The position numbers were made by a program, and so were the translations under genes. Source: Pelagibacteraceae bacterium (GTDB lineage: Bacteria > Pseudomonadota > Alphaproteobacteria > HIMB59 > GCA-002718135). Taken from it: 23,683 nucleotides of DNA. The notes beneath the pieces were generated by a model. That model had not been told where the DNA came from. It searched no databases and saw only the letters and a program-made list of their open reading frames with translations. The DNA lies in contig PBDN01000011.1 in NCBI GenBank assembly GCA_002718135.1, positions 1 to 23,683 on the forward strand, in the 5' to 3' direction. Positions 22,918-23,683 of this stretch are shown here, piece by piece; the first letter of the stretch is position 1; each line of letters opens with the position of its first letter.

Positions 22918-23683
22918 TTATCTATCAATTCCTGCTAAAGCAGCAACTGATGAAGCATTAGACTTATCAACGAAGCCAGGTCCAGATGGAATGTTAGCTC
23001 CTGGAAGAAGTCCAGCACTGTTATTGTACAGATGTAATACGATAATTGGCATATAACCCTGTAATCTTTGTTGTTGGTCAATAGTGAAAGATACTCTACC
23101 AGCATTGATTAAGTCCATAACCGCAGGGCTTAAATCAAAACAAGCATGATGCACTGTCATACCTAAATCAGCTACAGCTTTATCAACAGCTTCACAAACG
23201 TGAGGTCCTACTGAAAGAATTGCATCAACATCTGAGTTAGCTTGAAGTGCAGCAGTTGCACGAGTTTGAATCGTTGCAGGATCTGAAGTAGTATCAGTAA
23301 ATTCCATAGGAACAGCTTCGCCATAACCTTCACATCTGTCAACTAGAGCTGTATTGTATGCTTCTTGAATCATACAAAGTGCTTTTGTAGCACCTTCAGC
23401 TTTTGCTCTTTCGCCAGCTTTTTGTCCAGCAAGATATTCTGGCTGTCCAACGTGCATAAGTGCACCAAGAGCTGCAGAGTTTTCTAAACCAGAGTTCATT
23501 GTAATAACTGGAACACCAGCAGCAACAGCAGCTTTAATAGCTGGGCCTAATGCATCTGGATCAGGTAAAGAAATTACCATACCATCAGGTTGAGTAGCTG
23601 CAGCAGCTTGAATTGAGCTTGCCATATCAGCCATGTCAGCAGATGGGTTGTAAATATATTCAAAGTCAGCACCGATTGCACGA
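22918..23683 (-). CDS. Sugar ABC transporter substrate-binding protein (partial, N-terminus outside window)
   Basis: This is the periplasmic binding protein (Peripla_BP_4, RbsB/FrcB type) that captures the sugar for the importer. The C-terminal 254 residues are present, and the frame runs through the window edge (upstream residues read RAIGADFEYIYNPSADMADM). Family landmarks are QPDGMVISLPDPDALG, the hinge and ligand-binding VPVITMNSG, and FTIDQQQRLQGYMP near the C-terminal lobe, where DQQ is typical of monosaccharide binders. The signal peptide is beyond the window. Its base composition is richer in GC (25 of 60 in 22921-22980) than most of the window, consistent with a highly expressed protein. 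It is the first visible gene of the operon and is followed by a hairpin. Confidence 0.92.
   Translation of the reverse strand, partial: RAIGADFEYIYNPSADMADMASSIQAAAATQPDGMVISLPDPDALGPAIKAAVAAGVPVITMNSGLENSAALGALMHVGQPEYLAGQKAGERAKAEGATKALCMIQEAYNTALVDRCEGYGEAVPMEFTDTTSDPATIQTRATAALQANSDVDAILSVGPHVCEAVDKAVADLGMTVHHACFDLSPAVMDLINAGRVSFTIDQQQRLQGYMPIIVLHLYNNSAGLLPGANIPSGPGFVDKSNASSVAALAGIDR

Noticed and set aside
1..23683. tRNA, rRNA, CRISPR, insertion sequences, prophage, defence or toxin-antitoxin genes
   Set aside because: Every gap is 226 bp or shorter and AT-rich; I found no cloverleaf, spaced repeats, transposase or defence-type protein.

Overview
The window is a gene-dense, very AT-rich stretch of bacterial chromosome. 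The longest gap between genes is 226 bp, most neighbours touch or overlap, and I see no tRNA, rRNA, CRISPR array, insertion sequence or prophage. The family content points to an alphaproteobacterium: a DUF3035 (BamF-type) lipoprotein, an aa3-type oxidase with a Cox11 assembly factor, a Kdo/lipid A gene block, and a FrcABC-like sugar ABC transporter. The low GC and streamlined spacing suggest a marine oligotroph of the SAR11/HIMB59 (AEGEAN-169) type. That placement is an inference from style and content, not from a marker-gene tree.

Layout. (1) Positions 1-1866, minus strand: coxB then ctaD (cut by the window edge), subunits II and I of cytochrome c oxidase. (2) Positions 2093-6857, plus strand: pseudoazurin, ctaG (Cox11), a DUF374 acyltransferase, waaA, lpxK and an LpxL-type acyltransferase, so a copper/respiration pair runs into a lipid A block. 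(3) Positions 6850-8638, minus: tadA and xseA. (4) Positions 8677-10637, plus: a C26-family glutamine amidotransferase, rluB and rsmD. (5) Positions 10629-17854, minus: a tight six-gene unit transcribed xylA-ribF-ileS-lspA-DUF3035 lipoprotein-pgi. (6) Positions 17953-18378, plus: gloA. (7) Positions 18381-23683, minus: a sugar-binding protein (cut by the window edge), permease, ATPase, PhyH-type dioxygenase and Gfo/Idh/MocA oxidoreductase.

How the genes work together. The left end builds and may feed a copper-dependent terminal oxidase, then makes and anchors the inner core and acyl chains of LPS. The middle is translation, RNA modification, cofactor and envelope housekeeping. The right end looks like uptake of a monosaccharide or related polyol by an ABC transporter, with an associated dioxygenase, sugar dehydrogenase, xylose isomerase and methylglyoxal detoxification.

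The points most worth a second look are: a Cox11 that lacks the first of its family's three conserved cysteines; a sugar permease with a roughly 130-residue helical insertion in an outer loop; the uncharacterised transporter-dioxygenase-dehydrogenase cluster; xylA and pgi bracketing a housekeeping operon; a perfect 12-bp direct repeat that creates the ctaD ribosome binding site; and unusual residues at conserved positions in TadA (HCE) and IleS (HMGT). I saw no clear defence system or other obviously new multi-gene machine.
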